DNA of 64,000 nt from Amphritea pacifica (GCF_016924145.1 NZ_JAFFZO010000010.1:1-64000); one strand, 5' to 3'. Numbered from the stretch's first letter, positions 43,412 to 52,807 are shown. Numbers and translations are program-made. The notes: generated by a model from the letters alone, not told the origin.

Positions 43412-45319
43412 TTGTCTCAGCTACCAGTCATCGTGGGGTTTGGCGGCATCAGCCCAGCCGGACGCAGTTCCTTTCACCATGGCTATCGTCGCCTGATCCT
43501 CGATAAACTCAGCAGCGATAAGCGCAACGAAACCCTGCTTGACCTGGCGACCCTGACAGGACTGGCTGGCTATCGGGACAACAGCTATGTCGATCAGAAG
43601 GGAAACCCGACGCCTGTCAGCGAACTGCTGGAGGCGATCACCCCACAGGTGTGTAATAACACCCTGATTCGCCGGATTGAAAAAGAGTGTTTCGATGTTC
43701 ATAACGTCACATTCAATAAACCCGCTACGATCAATGCTGCCGAGCCGATCACTTTTACCCTGCGCAAACGCCAACTGCCGCAGAACATTCCCGCTAACTG
43801 GTCGTTAAAGCCTCTGTCTGCCACTCAGATTGAAGTGACACTGACAGGTGATCTGGAGGTTATTTTTCCGGACTTTAAAGAAGCGTTGGTACAGTCAGCC
43901 GGCCAGTTGCCCAGCGGTTTCCAGCCCGGCAAGCTATACCAGTCGCGCAACCATCCCCGCAATATCCAGATGACCGTATTTGGGGCTTCCGATGCTCTCA
44001 ACTCTGCCGGAATCCCCTGGGATAAAATTGCCGCCGCCGTCAGCCCTGATCAGATCGGTGTTTACGCCAGCAACTCCATCGGTCAGCTTGATGATCTGGG
44101 GTTTGGCGGTCTGACTAAATATCCATCTATCGGCAAGCGCACAACCTCAAAACAGATGCCACTGGGCTACGCACAGATGCCCGCGGATTTTGTCAACGCT
44201 TACATACTGGGCAGCGTGGGCGTAACCGGCGGTTCACTGGGGGCCTGTGCGACCTTTCTTTACAACCTGCGCAACGCTGTAAACGATATCCGTTCCGGGC
44301 GCCGCAAAGTGGTCTTAGTGGGTGGCAGTGATGCTCCGGTGACCCAGGAAGTTATTGAAGGCTTTCGCTCAATGGGGGCATTGGCAGAGGATAAAGACCT
44401 TCTGGCACTGGATAACCTTGCCGAACTGAGTGGCGATGATTACCGTAAAGCCTGTCGCCCCTTTGGCAATAACTGTGGTTTTACGATCGCCGAATCTTCC
44501 CAGTTCACCCTGCTGATGAGCGATGATCTGGCTATTGAGCTGGGTGCAGATATCTATGGGGCAGTTCCTGAAGTGTTCGTCAACGCAGATGGCCACAAGA
44601 AATCGATCTCGGCCCCCGGTATCGGCAACTATATCACCATGGGCAAAGCAGCATCGCTGGTACAAAGCATGCTGGGACAGACCTCCCTGCATCAGCGCAG
44701 TTTCGTACAGGCCCATGGTACCAGCACACCGCAGAACAGAGTCACTGAGTCCCATGTCATCAATGAGACCGCGAAAGCCTTTGGAATTCAGAACTGGACA
44801 GTGGCTGCACTAAAATGCTTTATCGGTCATTCACAGGGAACCGCCGGTGGCGATCAGATGAACCTGTCTCTGGGGGTATGGCAGTATGGCTATATTCCCG
44901 GCATCACTACCACACCTGAGTTTGCCAGCGATATCCACAACAGCAATCTTAACCTGAGTAACCAGCATATTGATGTTGGCCCACAAGGCATGGACTCGAT
45001 AATTCTGAACTCCAAAGGGTTTGGTGGTAATAATGCCAGCGCGGTTGTCCTGGCTCCCCACATTACTGAGCAGATGCTACTGAAACGTCATGGCCAGGAA
45101 GCGATCAATCGCTACCAGGATAAACGTGCTATCACACGGGAGATGGCTAACCGCTATGATCAGGACAGCATTAAGGGGCTGACCCGACCAATCTATCTCT
45201 ATGATCACAATGTGCTGGCCGGTGAAGACCTTGAGATCAGTAACCGGGTGATCAGGCTTCCAGGCTATAACCAGCCAGTCAGCCTGGATATTGAGAATCC
45301 GTTTGACGATATGAACTGA
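43412..45319 (+). CDS. fabY: beta-ketoacyl-ACP synthase FabY
   Basis: A 635-residue condensing enzyme resembling FabY of Pseudomonas aeruginosa, which starts fatty acid synthesis from acetyl-CoA and malonyl-ACP in place of FabH. The thiolase-fold catalytic triad is visible: Cys in GGSLGACATFLYN, His in VQAHGTSTPQNRVTES and His in CFIGHSQGTAGG; SKGFGGNNAS follows. The start is probably TTG 43412 (SQLPVIVGFGGISPAGRSSF), with GAGGA eight bases upstream, and this matches the N-terminus and length of the Pseudomonas enzyme. An upstream ATG adds 13 residues. It is divergent from the OmpA-like gene. Confidence 0.92.
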   Translation: MSQLPVIVGFGGISPAGRSSFHHGYRRLILDKLSSDKRNETLLDLATLTGLAGYRDNSYVDQKGNPTPVSELLEAITPQVCNNTLIRRIEKECFDVHNVTFNKPATINAAEPITFTLRKRQLPQNIPANWSLKPLSATQIEVTLTGDLEVIFPDFKEALVQSAGQLPSGFQPGKLYQSRNHPRNIQMTVFGASDALNSAGIPWDKIAAAVSPDQIGVYASNSIGQLDDLGFGGLTKYPSIGKRTTSKQMPLGYAQMPADFVNAYILGSVGVTGGSLGACATFLYNLRNAVNDIRSGRRKVVLVGGSDAPVTQEVIEGFRSMGALAEDKDLLALDNLAELSGDDYRKACRPFGNNCGFTIAESSQFTLLMSDDLAIELGADIYGAVPEVFVNADGHKKSISAPGIGNYITMGKAASLVQSMLGQTSLHQRSFVQAHGTSTPQNRVTESHVINETAKAFGIQNWTVAALKCFIGHSQGTAGGDQMNLSLGVWQYGYIPGITTTPEFASDIHNSNLNLSNQHIDVGPQGMDSIILNSKGFGGNNASAVVLAPHITEQMLLKRHGQEAINRYQDKRAITREMANRYDQDSIKGLTRPIYLYDHNVLAGEDLEISNRVIRLPGYNQPVSLDIENPFDDMN

Positions 45320-45368
45320 ACCGGCACTCAGGCTTCAGCCTTATAACAACAGACCATCAGGAAATCAC

Positions 45369-45782
45369 ATGTTCAGAGTTATCACCGCACTGCTTATAAC
45401 CCTGGCCCTGACCGGATGCATGGACAGCATAAGTAAACTGTCTGAACCGGTGGACACCAGTTACTACACTGTTGACCTGAAAGATTATGAATACTGCCGG
45501 GGGAATACAAAACAATGCCTTAGCATGACACTCATTGGCACAGGGCTACCCTACTTCAAACCGATCGAAGAGGCATACAGTCAGAAATTATCTGGGAAAA
45601 ACTCTCTAAAAGCCCTGATTCACATGCTACTTACCTCTGAGAATGCTAAATACCCGATAGTAAAAGACAGCGAAAACGGTCGTTACTATAGGCTTGGGGC
45701 CAACAAACAGACCGATACTGTATGGAAAACCCTCAAACATATTGAAGAATCTCTCTACAACCCTAAAAGGTTAATTGACTGA
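45369..45782 (+). CDS. small lipoprotein, unknown function
   Basis: A 137-residue protein with a signal peptide and lipobox ALTGC, then a mature part with four further Cys-poor, charged segments and no motif I can name (VDLKDYEYCRGNTKQCLSMT near residues 35-55). It follows fabY by 49 bp and may be co-transcribed. Its 3' end overlaps the convergent tatD-like gene by 28 bp, so the last nine codons are read on both strands. Confidence 0.7.
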   Translation: MFRVITALLITLALTGCMDSISKLSEPVDTSYYTVDLKDYEYCRGNTKQCLSMTLIGTGLPYFKPIEEAYSQKLSGKNSLKALIHMLLTSENAKYPIVKDSENGRYYRLGANKQTDTVWKTLKHIEESLYNPKRLID

Positions 45783-46522
45783 GCACTGGTCACCCCGATC
45801 ACTTCAGCCAGCGGTTCCTGCCTGAGTTTAGCAACCACCGCGGCAACCTTTGCCACCCGCTCGGGGTAGTTCAGCTGTCCCTGATACCCCAGTAACGGCA
45901 TATCCGGGCTGTCGGTCTCGAAGACAAAACTTTCCAGCGGCAGCTCTGCCACCAGCCGTCTGAGTTTTGTCGCACGATCATAGGTGACCGCGCCACCGAT
46001 CCCAAGCTTATACCCCAGTTTCAGATACTCACGGGCCTGCTGTTCACTACCCGAAAAGGCATGCACCAGCCCTGCCCGCTTCAGTTTGATCTGTCGCAAC
46101 TGTTTCAACACCTGATCATGGGCTTTCCGAACATGTAACAGTACCGGTTTATCAAACTGATCTGCCAGCTGTAATTGGGGGACAAAAATCGCAAGTTGCT
46201 GTTGCAGATCAGCCTGAGGGATAAACAGATCCAGCCCTGTCTCACCGACCGCAACCAACTCGGGATGATTCTGAAGCTCCCGTTCCAGCCGCTGCAGATC
46301 ATGCTCTGCAGCAGGATGATCGAAGCAGGGGTGCAAACCCAGCGCGGGGTATAACGCGGAATACCGGACACACAGCGTTAATAGACGGTTCCAGTGGGGC
46401 TCGGATACACCAGGCACCACAAACCCCGTCACACCCTTGTCCCGGGCACGTTTAAGAACACTGTCTATGTCGTCTGCCAGTTCCGGAAAATCCAGATGGC
46501 AGTGGGTATCAATAAGCGGCAT
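45755..46522 (-). CDS. yjjV: TatD family metal-dependent deoxyribonuclease (YjjV-like)
   Basis: A 255-residue TIM-barrel hydrolase. Metal ligands are all visible: H-x-H in DTHCHLDFPE, Glu in VAVGETGLDLF, His in LLHVRKAHD, His in LVHAFSGSEQQ and Asp in FETDSPDMPL. Sequence and length resemble E. coli YjjV more than TatD itself. These enzymes act as 3'-5' exonucleases in DNA repair or turnover. The start codon is 26 bp from an 11-copy heptanucleotide tandem repeat, which may affect expression. The 3' end overlaps a small lipoprotein gene. Confidence 0.92.
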   Translation of the reverse strand: MPLIDTHCHLDFPELADDIDSVLKRARDKGVTGFVVPGVSEPHWNRLLTLCVRYSALYPALGLHPCFDHPAAEHDLQRLERELQNHPELVAVGETGLDLFIPQADLQQQLAIFVPQLQLADQFDKPVLLHVRKAHDQVLKQLRQIKLKRAGLVHAFSGSEQQAREYLKLGYKLGIGGAVTYDRATKLRRLVAELPLESFVFETDSPDMPLLGYQGQLNYPERVAKVAAVVAKLRQEPLAEVIGVTSAQSINLLGL

Positions 46523-46548
46523 AGAATAAATCGCTGCCTGACGAGAAT

Positions 46549-46630
<82 letters not shown>

Positions 46631-47094
46631 AAAGTTTAAGAGCCTTCCTCAAGAGTATCAAGTTTATAAGTCGGTATATCTATTTGTAGAACGCTCTTTC
46701 TGGCCACCCAAAAAGTATTCTTGCGTGTTATGGGGAAGGATACAGAAAGCATTGATACCTTCCCGGTTCAGGTCTGGTTGGTGCCCTCTCCAGATATTTA
46801 AAATCGCGGCAAAGCGACCTTTGTCGGCGGTAAAAGCAAAAACTCCTGACGTTGCAGGATGCCGCGCCACAACCGGCGGGCGAAGGTATGGATATTTGAC
46901 GCTGAAAAGCATAAGGCAGTGTTTTACCAGAGTACCCAGAGAGCATGCTAAGTACAGGGTCCAGAGAACGCCGAGAAACGCTATTTATAAGCTTTCCTCT
47001 GTGTCCTCTGTGGTGAGTCTCTTTTAAGCTGTTGTATCGATCCACAGAAGATCAAATATGCTGGCATCCTTTCCCGATAAAGCGCGATGAACCT
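46631..47094. other. non-coding region with dispersed-repeat-like sequence
   Basis: No credible gene. Overlapping open frames on both strands lack family resemblance. Near 47000-47030 is CTCTGTGTCCTCTGTGGTGA, a text I recognise as a dispersed non-coding element in many proteobacterial genomes; it gives spurious peptides with HRGHRG when translated in reverse. The part at 46680-46920 also looks like repeat-derived DNA rather than a promoter. Confidence 0.55.
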
Positions 47095-47118
47095 AAAAAA
47101 CGCGCCAGTGGCGCGTTT
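47095..47118 (-). terminator. intrinsic terminator after prfC
   Basis: On the minus strand ACGCGCC and GGCGCGT pair around a 3-base loop and are followed by six T. It lies immediately after the prfC stop codon. Confidence 0.88.
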
Positions 47119-47124
47119 TCCTGT

Positions 47125-48705
47125 TTAATGCTCCCGGGTCGCCCGGAAACGCATATCCGGCCAGCGCTCCTCAGTGAGACTCAGGTTTACCCGCGTCGGT
47201 GCCAGGTAGGTTAGCAAACCACCACCGTCCAGGGCCAGGTTATCCCCCCCTTTACGGCGGAACTCTTCCAGCTTGCGGGCATCATCACACTCAACCCAGC
47301 GGGCGGTTGCGATGGTCACCGGCTCATACATACACTCAACCTTGTACTCATCTTTAAGACGGTACACCACCACCTCAAACTGCAACTGGCCCACCGCCCC
47401 GAGAATCAGGTCGTTCTTGTTGATCGGCTGGAACAGCTGTACCGCCCCCTCTTCCGACAGCTGTTGCAAACCTTTCTGCAACTGTTTCATCTTCAGGGGG
47501 TCTTTAGCCCGTACCCGACGGAACATCTCCGGTGCAAAGTGGGGAATACCGGTAAACTTCAGATCTTCTCCTTCGGTAAAGGTATCACCTATCTGGATCG
47601 TACCGTGGTTGTGCAAACCGATAATATCACCAGACCAGGCTTCCTCTACATTGGAACGGTCACCGGCGAGAAAAGTCACCGCGTCGGCGATCTTCACATC
47701 TTTGTTGATCCGCACATGGCGCATCTTCATACCCCGGGTATAACTCCCCGAGCAAACCCGCATAAAGGCGATCCGGTCACGGTGTTTAGGGTCCATATTG
47801 GCCTGAATCTTAAACACGAAGCCAGAAAACGCCTCTTCATCCGCAGCAACTGTCCGGCTAATGGTTTCCCGCGCGATCGGAGAGGGAGCAAACTCCACAA
47901 AACCATCCAGCATTTCACGCACGCCAAAGTTTGACAGTGCCGTTCCAAAATATACAGGCGTCTGACGACCCGCCAGATACTCTTCCTGATCATATTCGTG
48001 ACTCGCGCCCCGTACCAGGTCGATCTCCTCCAGAAAATCTTCGTAGAGGTTGCCCAGTAACGCCTCAGCTTCGCTGCTTGCCAGCCCTTTAACCTGGATA
48101 TCATCCGGAATAATACTGCCCTGTCCCGGCGTAAACACATGGATCGTATCGGTATAAAGGTTATATACCCCGCGAAAATCCTTACCCATCCCAATTGGCC
48201 AGGTAATCGGCGCAGCCGCAATTTTCAGCACCTCTTCGATCTCATCCAGCAACTCAATCGGATCACGGATATCCCGGTCCATCTTGTTGACAAAGGAGAG
48301 AATCGGCGTATCGCGAAGACGACAGACTTCCATCAGTTTAATCGTCCGGTCCTCGACACCCTTAGCACCATCCACCACCATCAGCGCCGAGTCGACAGCC
48401 GTCAGTGTGCGGTAGGTATCTTCCGAAAAGTCTTCGTGTCCGGGAGTATCCAGCAGATTAACAATACGACCGTTATGGGGAAACTGCATCACCGATGATG
48501 TCACCGAGATACCCCGCTCCTGTTCCATGCTCATCCAGTCAGACGTCGCATGACGATCAGATTTCTTACCTTTGACCGTTCCTGCTTTCTGAATCAGGTT
48601 TCCGAACAGCAGCAGTTTTTCGGTAATGGTGGTTTTACCCGCATCCGGGTGAGAGATAATCGCGAAAGTCCGACGAATCGACACTTCCTTAGAGATACTA
48701 GACAT
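47125..48705 (-). CDS. prfC: peptide chain release factor 3
   Basis: A GTPase that removes RF1/RF2 from the ribosome after termination. The G motifs are SHPDAGKTT (G1), [14 protein letters not shown] (G3) and NKMDRD (G4); the C-terminal domain includes [16 protein letters not shown] place the start at ATG 48705 ([16 protein letters not shown], 526 aa), which matches the family; the open frame extends 33 codons further upstream without similarity. It is transcribed alone and ends in a terminator. Confidence 0.97.
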   Translation of the reverse strand: MSSISKEVSIRRTFAIISHPDAGKTTITEKLLLFGNLIQKAGTVKGKKSDRHATSDWMSMEQERGISVTSSVMQFPHNGRIVNLLDTPGHEDFSEDTYRTLTAVDSALMVVDGAKGVEDRTIKLMEVCRLRDTPILSFVNKMDRDIRDPIELLDEIEEVLKIAAAPITWPIGMGKDFRGVYNLYTDTIHVFTPGQGSIIPDDIQVKGLASSEAEALLGNLYEDFLEEIDLVRGASHEYDQEEYLAGRQTPVYFGTALSNFGVREMLDGFVEFAPSPIARETISRTVAADEEAFSGFVFKIQANMDPKHRDRIAFMRVCSGSYTRGMKMRHVRINKDVKIADAVTFLAGDRSNVEEAWSGDIIGLHNHGTIQIGDTFTEGEDLKFTGIPHFAPEMFRRVRAKDPLKMKQLQKGLQQLSEEGAVQLFQPINKNDLILGAVGQLQFEVVVYRLKDEYKVECMYEPVTIATARWVECDDARKLEEFRRKGGDNLALDGGGLLTYLAPTRVNLSLTEERWPDMRFRATREH

Positions 48706-49099
48706 AGAGATCCGGTTACTTTGGAAACAGCCCTGCACACTACACGGCAGAAGCCAGAAAATATCATTGGGCGCTATTTTCCCTGATATGCCCCAAATCC
48801 ACAACTGAAAGCTATTGACTCAGTCCAGATTCCTGAGAAACTGCCAGTTAAAGCTAAGGATCAGCATGTGAGTCAGATGATGAAATCAGCCATTCCGAAC
48901 ATCCCGTCTATCAGAGGCCACCAACCCTCCGCGGAGGGTCGAATCAGTCAATACAATCCGTATCACCGGATACTACCCGGGTCTTTCTCAGTTCATTTCC
49001 ACCGGAATAACCTGATACTAAGCCCAACAACGCTAAGTGACGAAGCAGCTTAGCGATTCAACCGCTCAAACGACAAGCGCAGTTATAAAAGGAATCAAG
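48706..49099. other. divergent intergenic region between prfC and a phospholipid synthase
   Basis: About 390 bp with no gene. It contains one perfect 16-bp palindrome, ACCCTCCGCGGAGGGT, at 48924-48939, which could be an operator or small hairpin. Nearby at 49030-49054 CGCTAAG and CTTAGCG pair around a GAA-containing centre, loosely like the triloop palindromes at 42 kb but imperfect. Confidence 0.5.
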
Positions 49100-49741
49100 A
49101 TGCCCAGTGTTTATCAACTTAAAAGTGCCTTTTCAGACCTGCTACGCCCACTGACCAATCAACTAGCCAACAAGGGCGTCACAGCCAACCAGGTTACTGT
49201 GACCGCAATGCTCGGCTCCGTTTTACTGGCGGGATCGCTCTATTTTTCCACCGCGAATAGCCTGATAACGCCACTGCTATGGCTGTCAGTCCCTCTCTGG
49301 ATGTTTATCCGCATGGCGCTGAATAATATCGATGGTATGCTCGCCCGCGAGCACAATATGTCGACTCCCCAAGGGGCCATTCTCAATGAGATGGGCGATG
49401 TCGTGTCCGACAGCGCGCTGTTTCTGGCGTTTGCCGCCCTGCCGGGTATCAATATTCCGCTGCTGGTGATGCTGACATTGCTGGCGGTGATGAGTGAGAT
49501 GATCGGCGTTGTGGCTGTGCAGATCGGTGCCAGCCGCCGTTATGATGGACCTTCCGGCAAAAGCGACCGGGCACTGTTCTTTGGTGTGCTGGGATTACTC
49601 TATGCGCTGGGCATTAACCCTGGCACCTGGAGTACGCTGGTTTTATTACTGATTACCGTTTTGCTTGTTGCCACCATTGTTAACCGCGCTAAATCAGCCC
49701 TGCGCGAAGTTAACGGCAACACCGCAGCTGAGGCTGATTAA
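49100..49741 (+). CDS. CDP-alcohol phosphatidyltransferase family protein (YnbA-like)
   Basis: A 213-residue polytopic membrane protein of the family that swaps CMP from CDP-diacylglycerol for an alcohol. The conserved motif D-x2-D-G-x2-A-R-x8-G-x3-D-x3-D appears as NNIDGMLAR ... GAILNEMGD: the second and fourth Asp remain, but the first and third are Asn. The start is ATG 49100 (MPSVYQLKSAF) with AAGGAA eight bases upstream. It neighbours a PlsC-like acyltransferase and a second CDP-diglyceride synthase, resembling the E. coli ynbA-ynbB pairing. Product unknown. Its last 4 bases overlap the convergent acyltransferase. Confidence 0.8.
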   Translation: MPSVYQLKSAFSDLLRPLTNQLANKGVTANQVTVTAMLGSVLLAGSLYFSTANSLITPLLWLSVPLWMFIRMALNNIDGMLAREHNMSTPQGAILNEMGDVVSDSALFLAFAALPGINIPLLVMLTLLAVMSEMIGVVAVQIGASRRYDGPSGKSDRALFFGVLGLLYALGINPGTWSTLVLLLITVLLVATIVNRAKSALREVNGNTAAEAD

Positions 49742-50403
49742 ACCGCCACATCATCGGCGTCAGCCGCAGGCAGGGTCAGACAATAGGCGGATAACTGCTT
49801 AAATGATTCGGCCGCCGAGTTCATAAAACCGGCGGCAGTCTGGCGTTCGGTCAGGCTTTCACCCACAACCACGTCACAATTAAAGGGGACCAGCAACGCT
49901 TCCCCTTTCGGCAGCGCCCGGCCAAGACCATGCAACATCGCAGGCACCACCGGGATATCTCCGCGCTCTTTGATCAGATAGTACACCCCTTTTTTCAGTC
50001 GACTGAGCTGTTCCGGCTTACCCCGGCTACCCTCTGGAAACAGCACCAGAATATCCCCCGCATTCAATGCCCGGGTACAACCGCTGAACAGTGTTTCGCG
50101 ATCCGCACCACCACTGCGATCCAGGGGAATAATACCGATGCATTTCAACGCTACCCAGGCCAGAATACCACCATTACCCAGAAAATAATCGGCCGCCGCC
50201 ACCGGTCTCACTCTATGGATCATCGATAACGGAAACAGGCTGAGCAGCACCAGCGTATCCAGATGGCTGTTATGGTTAGCAATCACGATGGCTGGGCCGC
50301 TATCTGGCAGGTTATTCCTGCCGCGGACATTTAACCCCAATAACAGCAATACCACCGGCTTAACCAGCAAAGCAAAAAACAGCACCTTAATCAGTCTATC
50401 CAT
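49738..50403 (-). CDS. 1-acyl-sn-glycerol-3-phosphate acyltransferase family protein
   Basis: A 221-residue PlsC-type membrane acyltransferase. Motif I is ANHNSHLDTL (H-x4-D), motif II GIIPLDRSGGADR, motif III LFPEGSRGKPEQ and motif IV VPVVPAMLHG. It should acylate lysophosphatidate or a related lysolipid. ATG 50403 has GGAG eight bases before it; earlier in-frame starts include a TTG overlapping the upstream gene. It is downstream of and coupled to the second CDP-diglyceride synthase, so together they would convert a lysolipid to CDP-diacylglycerol. Confidence 0.88.
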   Translation of the reverse strand: MDRLIKVLFFALLVKPVVLLLLGLNVRGRNNLPDSGPAIVIANHNSHLDTLVLLSLFPLSMIHRVRPVAAADYFLGNGGILAWVALKCIGIIPLDRSGGADRETLFSGCTRALNAGDILVLFPEGSRGKPEQLSRLKKGVYYLIKERGDIPVVPAMLHGLGRALPKGEALLVPFNCDVVVGESLTERQTAAGFMNSAAESFKQLSAYCLTLPAADADDVAV

Positions 50404-50420
50404 GGGCATTTCTCCGCCGT

Positions 50421-51353
50421 TCAATAGTGGCTATAAAACAGAAAGTGAAAAAATAGCGGCGCAGTAAACAGCAGACTATCCATCCGGTCCAAAATCCCCC
50501 CATGCCCGGGGATCAGATTACCGGTATCTTTTATCTGCAGATCCCGCTTAACCGAAGAGATCACCACATCACCAAAGAAACCGCTGACACTGATCAGTAA
50601 TCCGGCCATCAACCCCTGCCACCAGAGCAACGGCGTCAGCAACGGCGCAGTCAGACCCGCCAACAGAGTGATGGACGCAACCCCGCCAAGAAACCCCTCC
50701 CAGGTTTTATTCGGACTGACCTTTGGAATAATCTTATGACGGCCGAATCGCTTACCCCAGATATACTGACAGACATCGTTAAACTGCGTCATAAACAGCA
50801 GAAACAATACCGGACCGATATAACCGGCCATCTCATTCTTCACCGGCAACACCAGCAGATAAGCGATATGACTAATGGCAAAGACGGTCAGCATGGTTGC
50901 CCAGTGAAGAATCCCCACCGAACGAATGAACCCTTTTGTTTCCCCCAGCAGCACCATCCGCACCGGCAGCAACAGAAAGATGTACACCGGGATAAAGATA
51001 ATAAACATGCCGTACCAGCCAATAGACACCCAGTAGTACTGCACGGGAATTGACAGATAGGCCCAGAATATCACTCTCCGGTCTGTTTGCCGGGTAGGTA
51101 CAATCGAAAGAAACTCTTTGAGGGCCAGAAAACTGAGAAAGCCAAAAAAGACAATGGCCAGGACCTGATTAAACAGTAGAGCCGCAAACAGAATACCGAT
51201 CATCATCCACCAGGACTGCACCCGCTGTCGGAGTTCAGTGTAATCTTTATCAGGATGCTTCTGTTGCATACGATAGCTAATCAGGCTACCGCTCATCAGT
51301 AGAATAACCACCAGCAGGATCAGATAAAACGAGTGAGTCGGTACACCAAACAT
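50421..51353 (-). CDS. second phosphatidate cytidylyltransferase (YnbB-like)
   Basis: A 310-residue membrane protein with about eight hydrophobic segments and the complete CDS signature SSVKRDLQIKDTGNLIPGHG then GILDRMD near the end, plus NDVCQYIWGKRFGRHKI. It is a clear paralogue of CdsA at 30.1-30.9 kb but longer at the N-terminus. With the adjacent PlsC-like and CDP-alcohol transferase genes it forms a separate phospholipid module, perhaps for a special headgroup or growth state (inference). Confidence 0.88.
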   Translation of the reverse strand: MFGVPTHSFYLILLVVILLMSGSLISYRMQQKHPDKDYTELRQRVQSWWMMIGILFAALLFNQVLAIVFFGFLSFLALKEFLSIVPTRQTDRRVIFWAYLSIPVQYYWVSIGWYGMFIIFIPVYIFLLLPVRMVLLGETKGFIRSVGILHWATMLTVFAISHIAYLLVLPVKNEMAGYIGPVLFLLFMTQFNDVCQYIWGKRFGRHKIIPKVSPNKTWEGFLGGVASITLLAGLTAPLLTPLLWWQGLMAGLLISVSGFFGDVVISSVKRDLQIKDTGNLIPGHGGILDRMDSLLFTAPLFFHFLFYSHY

Positions 51354-51540
51354 ATGCTTTCAAAATCCTTTTAAATAAATGCGTAAAGTACCTAATATTG
51401 AAAGGCTAAATTCTACCCGCGTAACAGTATACTGTAATCAAAACATAACTTAATACTGTGGCAATCACGCCTGATCTCTTTAGCCAGATTTTCGACAAGT
51501 CCTGTAGCTAAACTATAGTTAAACTGTAGTTTCAGCCGCC

Positions 51541-52185
51541 TTATTCGGAAAACTTCCAGGGCTTGTCTTCAGGTACATATACGCTTTCTTTCTTGACGCA
51601 GCGCTGACTGATGTCAGTCGCTTCGGACAACAGAATGTCCCGTTCCTGGGCCATCTTTCGCGTATAAAGAGGGATTACCCAACCGTAAAAAACGGCTTCG
51701 CATCGCTGCGTCGTCTGTATCCCGGCCATATCCTCCTCACTCCAGTTGCACTGATAATCTGCGATTGTCCGTACAGGATCTTTATCAGATAGCAGCGCAT
51801 AAGGGGTAAGGTTCTTTTCAGTCACCGGATGCATCCGGACTCTGGCAATATTGCCTACAGAGAGATAGGTGTACTCCGCATCAGAGGTTTCCCAGCGCTG
51901 TTTACGATAGGGGATGTAGGTTATTTCACCCCGCTGCCGGGCCTGCATAGTGAGCATCCCGCCCGTTTCTTCAAAATAGCTGGTGTCGGCTGTTGCTATA
52001 ACAACCTGACGCCCCTTCCTGTCGGGCTGCTCATCGATCAGACGGGTAACAAAATGATCATAGGTAATCACATAAGCAGGCGCTTCATCGACAGCACAGT
52101 CCAGAGAAACCTGAGCATTGCTTTTCGATACCATCAGCACAGCGATAAACCAGAGAGATCGCTGAAAGATTGTTCTCAGTTTCAT
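51541..52185 (-). CDS. secreted protein of unknown function
   Basis: I do not recognise a family. From ATG 52185 the 214-residue product begins with a signal peptide (hydrophobic core SLWFIAVLMVS, likely cleavage near SNAQ). The mature part has several Cys residues that could form disulfides (SLDCAV, DYQCNW, TQRCEA, SQRCVK) and a central mixed region (YTYLSVGNIARVRMHPV). It is monocistronic, with 187 bp of empty sequence to the CDP-diglyceride synthase. Confidence 0.7.
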   Translation of the reverse strand: MKLRTIFQRSLWFIAVLMVSKSNAQVSLDCAVDEAPAYVITYDHFVTRLIDEQPDRKGRQVVIATADTSYFEETGGMLTMQARQRGEITYIPYRKQRWETSDAEYTYLSVGNIARVRMHPVTEKNLTPYALLSDKDPVRTIADYQCNWSEEDMAGIQTTQRCEAVFYGWVIPLYTRKMAQERDILLSEATDISQRCVKKESVYVPEDKPWKFSE

Positions 52186-52543
52186 GGTTGTATACAGGCC
52201 CTCTCTAAAGAGTTGAAGAGTAGCATCAAGATTGTCTGTACAACAATCAGGTAGCCATAAAAACAAATCCCCTTGAAAAGGGGATGGGCCTCTGCTCTTC
52301 TATCTTTATCGCCATTTAAGCTTAAATCATATCTATTGCGACTTTATAAATATCGACACAGGATCAGCAATAAGCCCGAGATGGAGAACAAAATTTAATG
52401 ATTGCCGATATTTTCAAACAACAACCCGATGGTTAAGGCCGCCTGCTGCGGCAGTATCTCCCCCAACGGCATATTTCCAGAAGCCCGTGAACCTCTCCCC
52501 CAATACAGCATCCACAGTAATTTTAAGAATCAAATCATGAAAA
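52186..52543. other. intergenic region at the left edge of the carrier-protein cluster
   Basis: About 360 AT-rich bases without a convincing gene. It contains the terminator at 52255-52285 and a small GCCGC-CTGCT-GCGGC hairpin near 52440-52454. Nothing else is recognised. Confidence 0.5.
52255..52285 (-). terminator. probable terminator of the carrier-protein gene
   Basis: ATCCCCTT and AAGGGGAT form a perfect 8-bp stem with a 3-base loop (52267-52285); on the minus strand it is followed by a T-rich stretch. It lies some 260 bp downstream of the carrier-protein stop codon. Confidence 0.65.
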
Positions 52544-52807
52544 TCAGATCGTACTATCTGTTATGGCGTTGGCCACATCAGTAATTGACAGCTTTCCATT
52601 CAAGAAATACTCTGGCGTTAGTCGCATATCAAATCTGTCTTCCAGCTCAATTGCCATCGTCACTGCGTCTATCGAATCTAAGTCAAAGATTTTAATCGGA
52701 TCGCTAACGCTGATATCGTCAGCCGTTTCTCCCAATAAAGTAGCAAGATATAACTGCATCCAACGAATCAATGAGGAATGCAACTCAGGGAGGCTTTCAG
52801 TGTGCAT
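52544..52807 (-). CDS. stand-alone acyl carrier protein
   Basis: An 87-residue acidic helical protein with the phosphopantetheine attachment motif IFDLDSIDAVTMAIELEDRF; the modified Ser is residue 45. It is distinct from the housekeeping AcpP (no DSLD, different helix III). The gene stands at the edge of the cluster and is divergent from the ATP-grasp gene, sharing a 146-bp upstream region. In this context it most likely carries an amino acid or small peptide as a thioester rather than a growing fatty acid (inference from the ATP-grasp and decarboxylase neighbours). No phosphopantetheinyl transferase is encoded in the window. Confidence 0.85.
   Translation of the reverse strand: MHTESLPELHSSLIRWMQLYLATLLGETADDISVSDPIKIFDLDSIDAVTMAIELEDRFDMRLTPEYFLNGKLSITDVANAITDSTI

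Noticed and set aside
46664-47045. Possible small genes on the minus strand between tatD and prfC
   Set aside because: The translations contain HRGHRG, a known artefact of a dispersed non-coding repeat, and the frames overlap each other.
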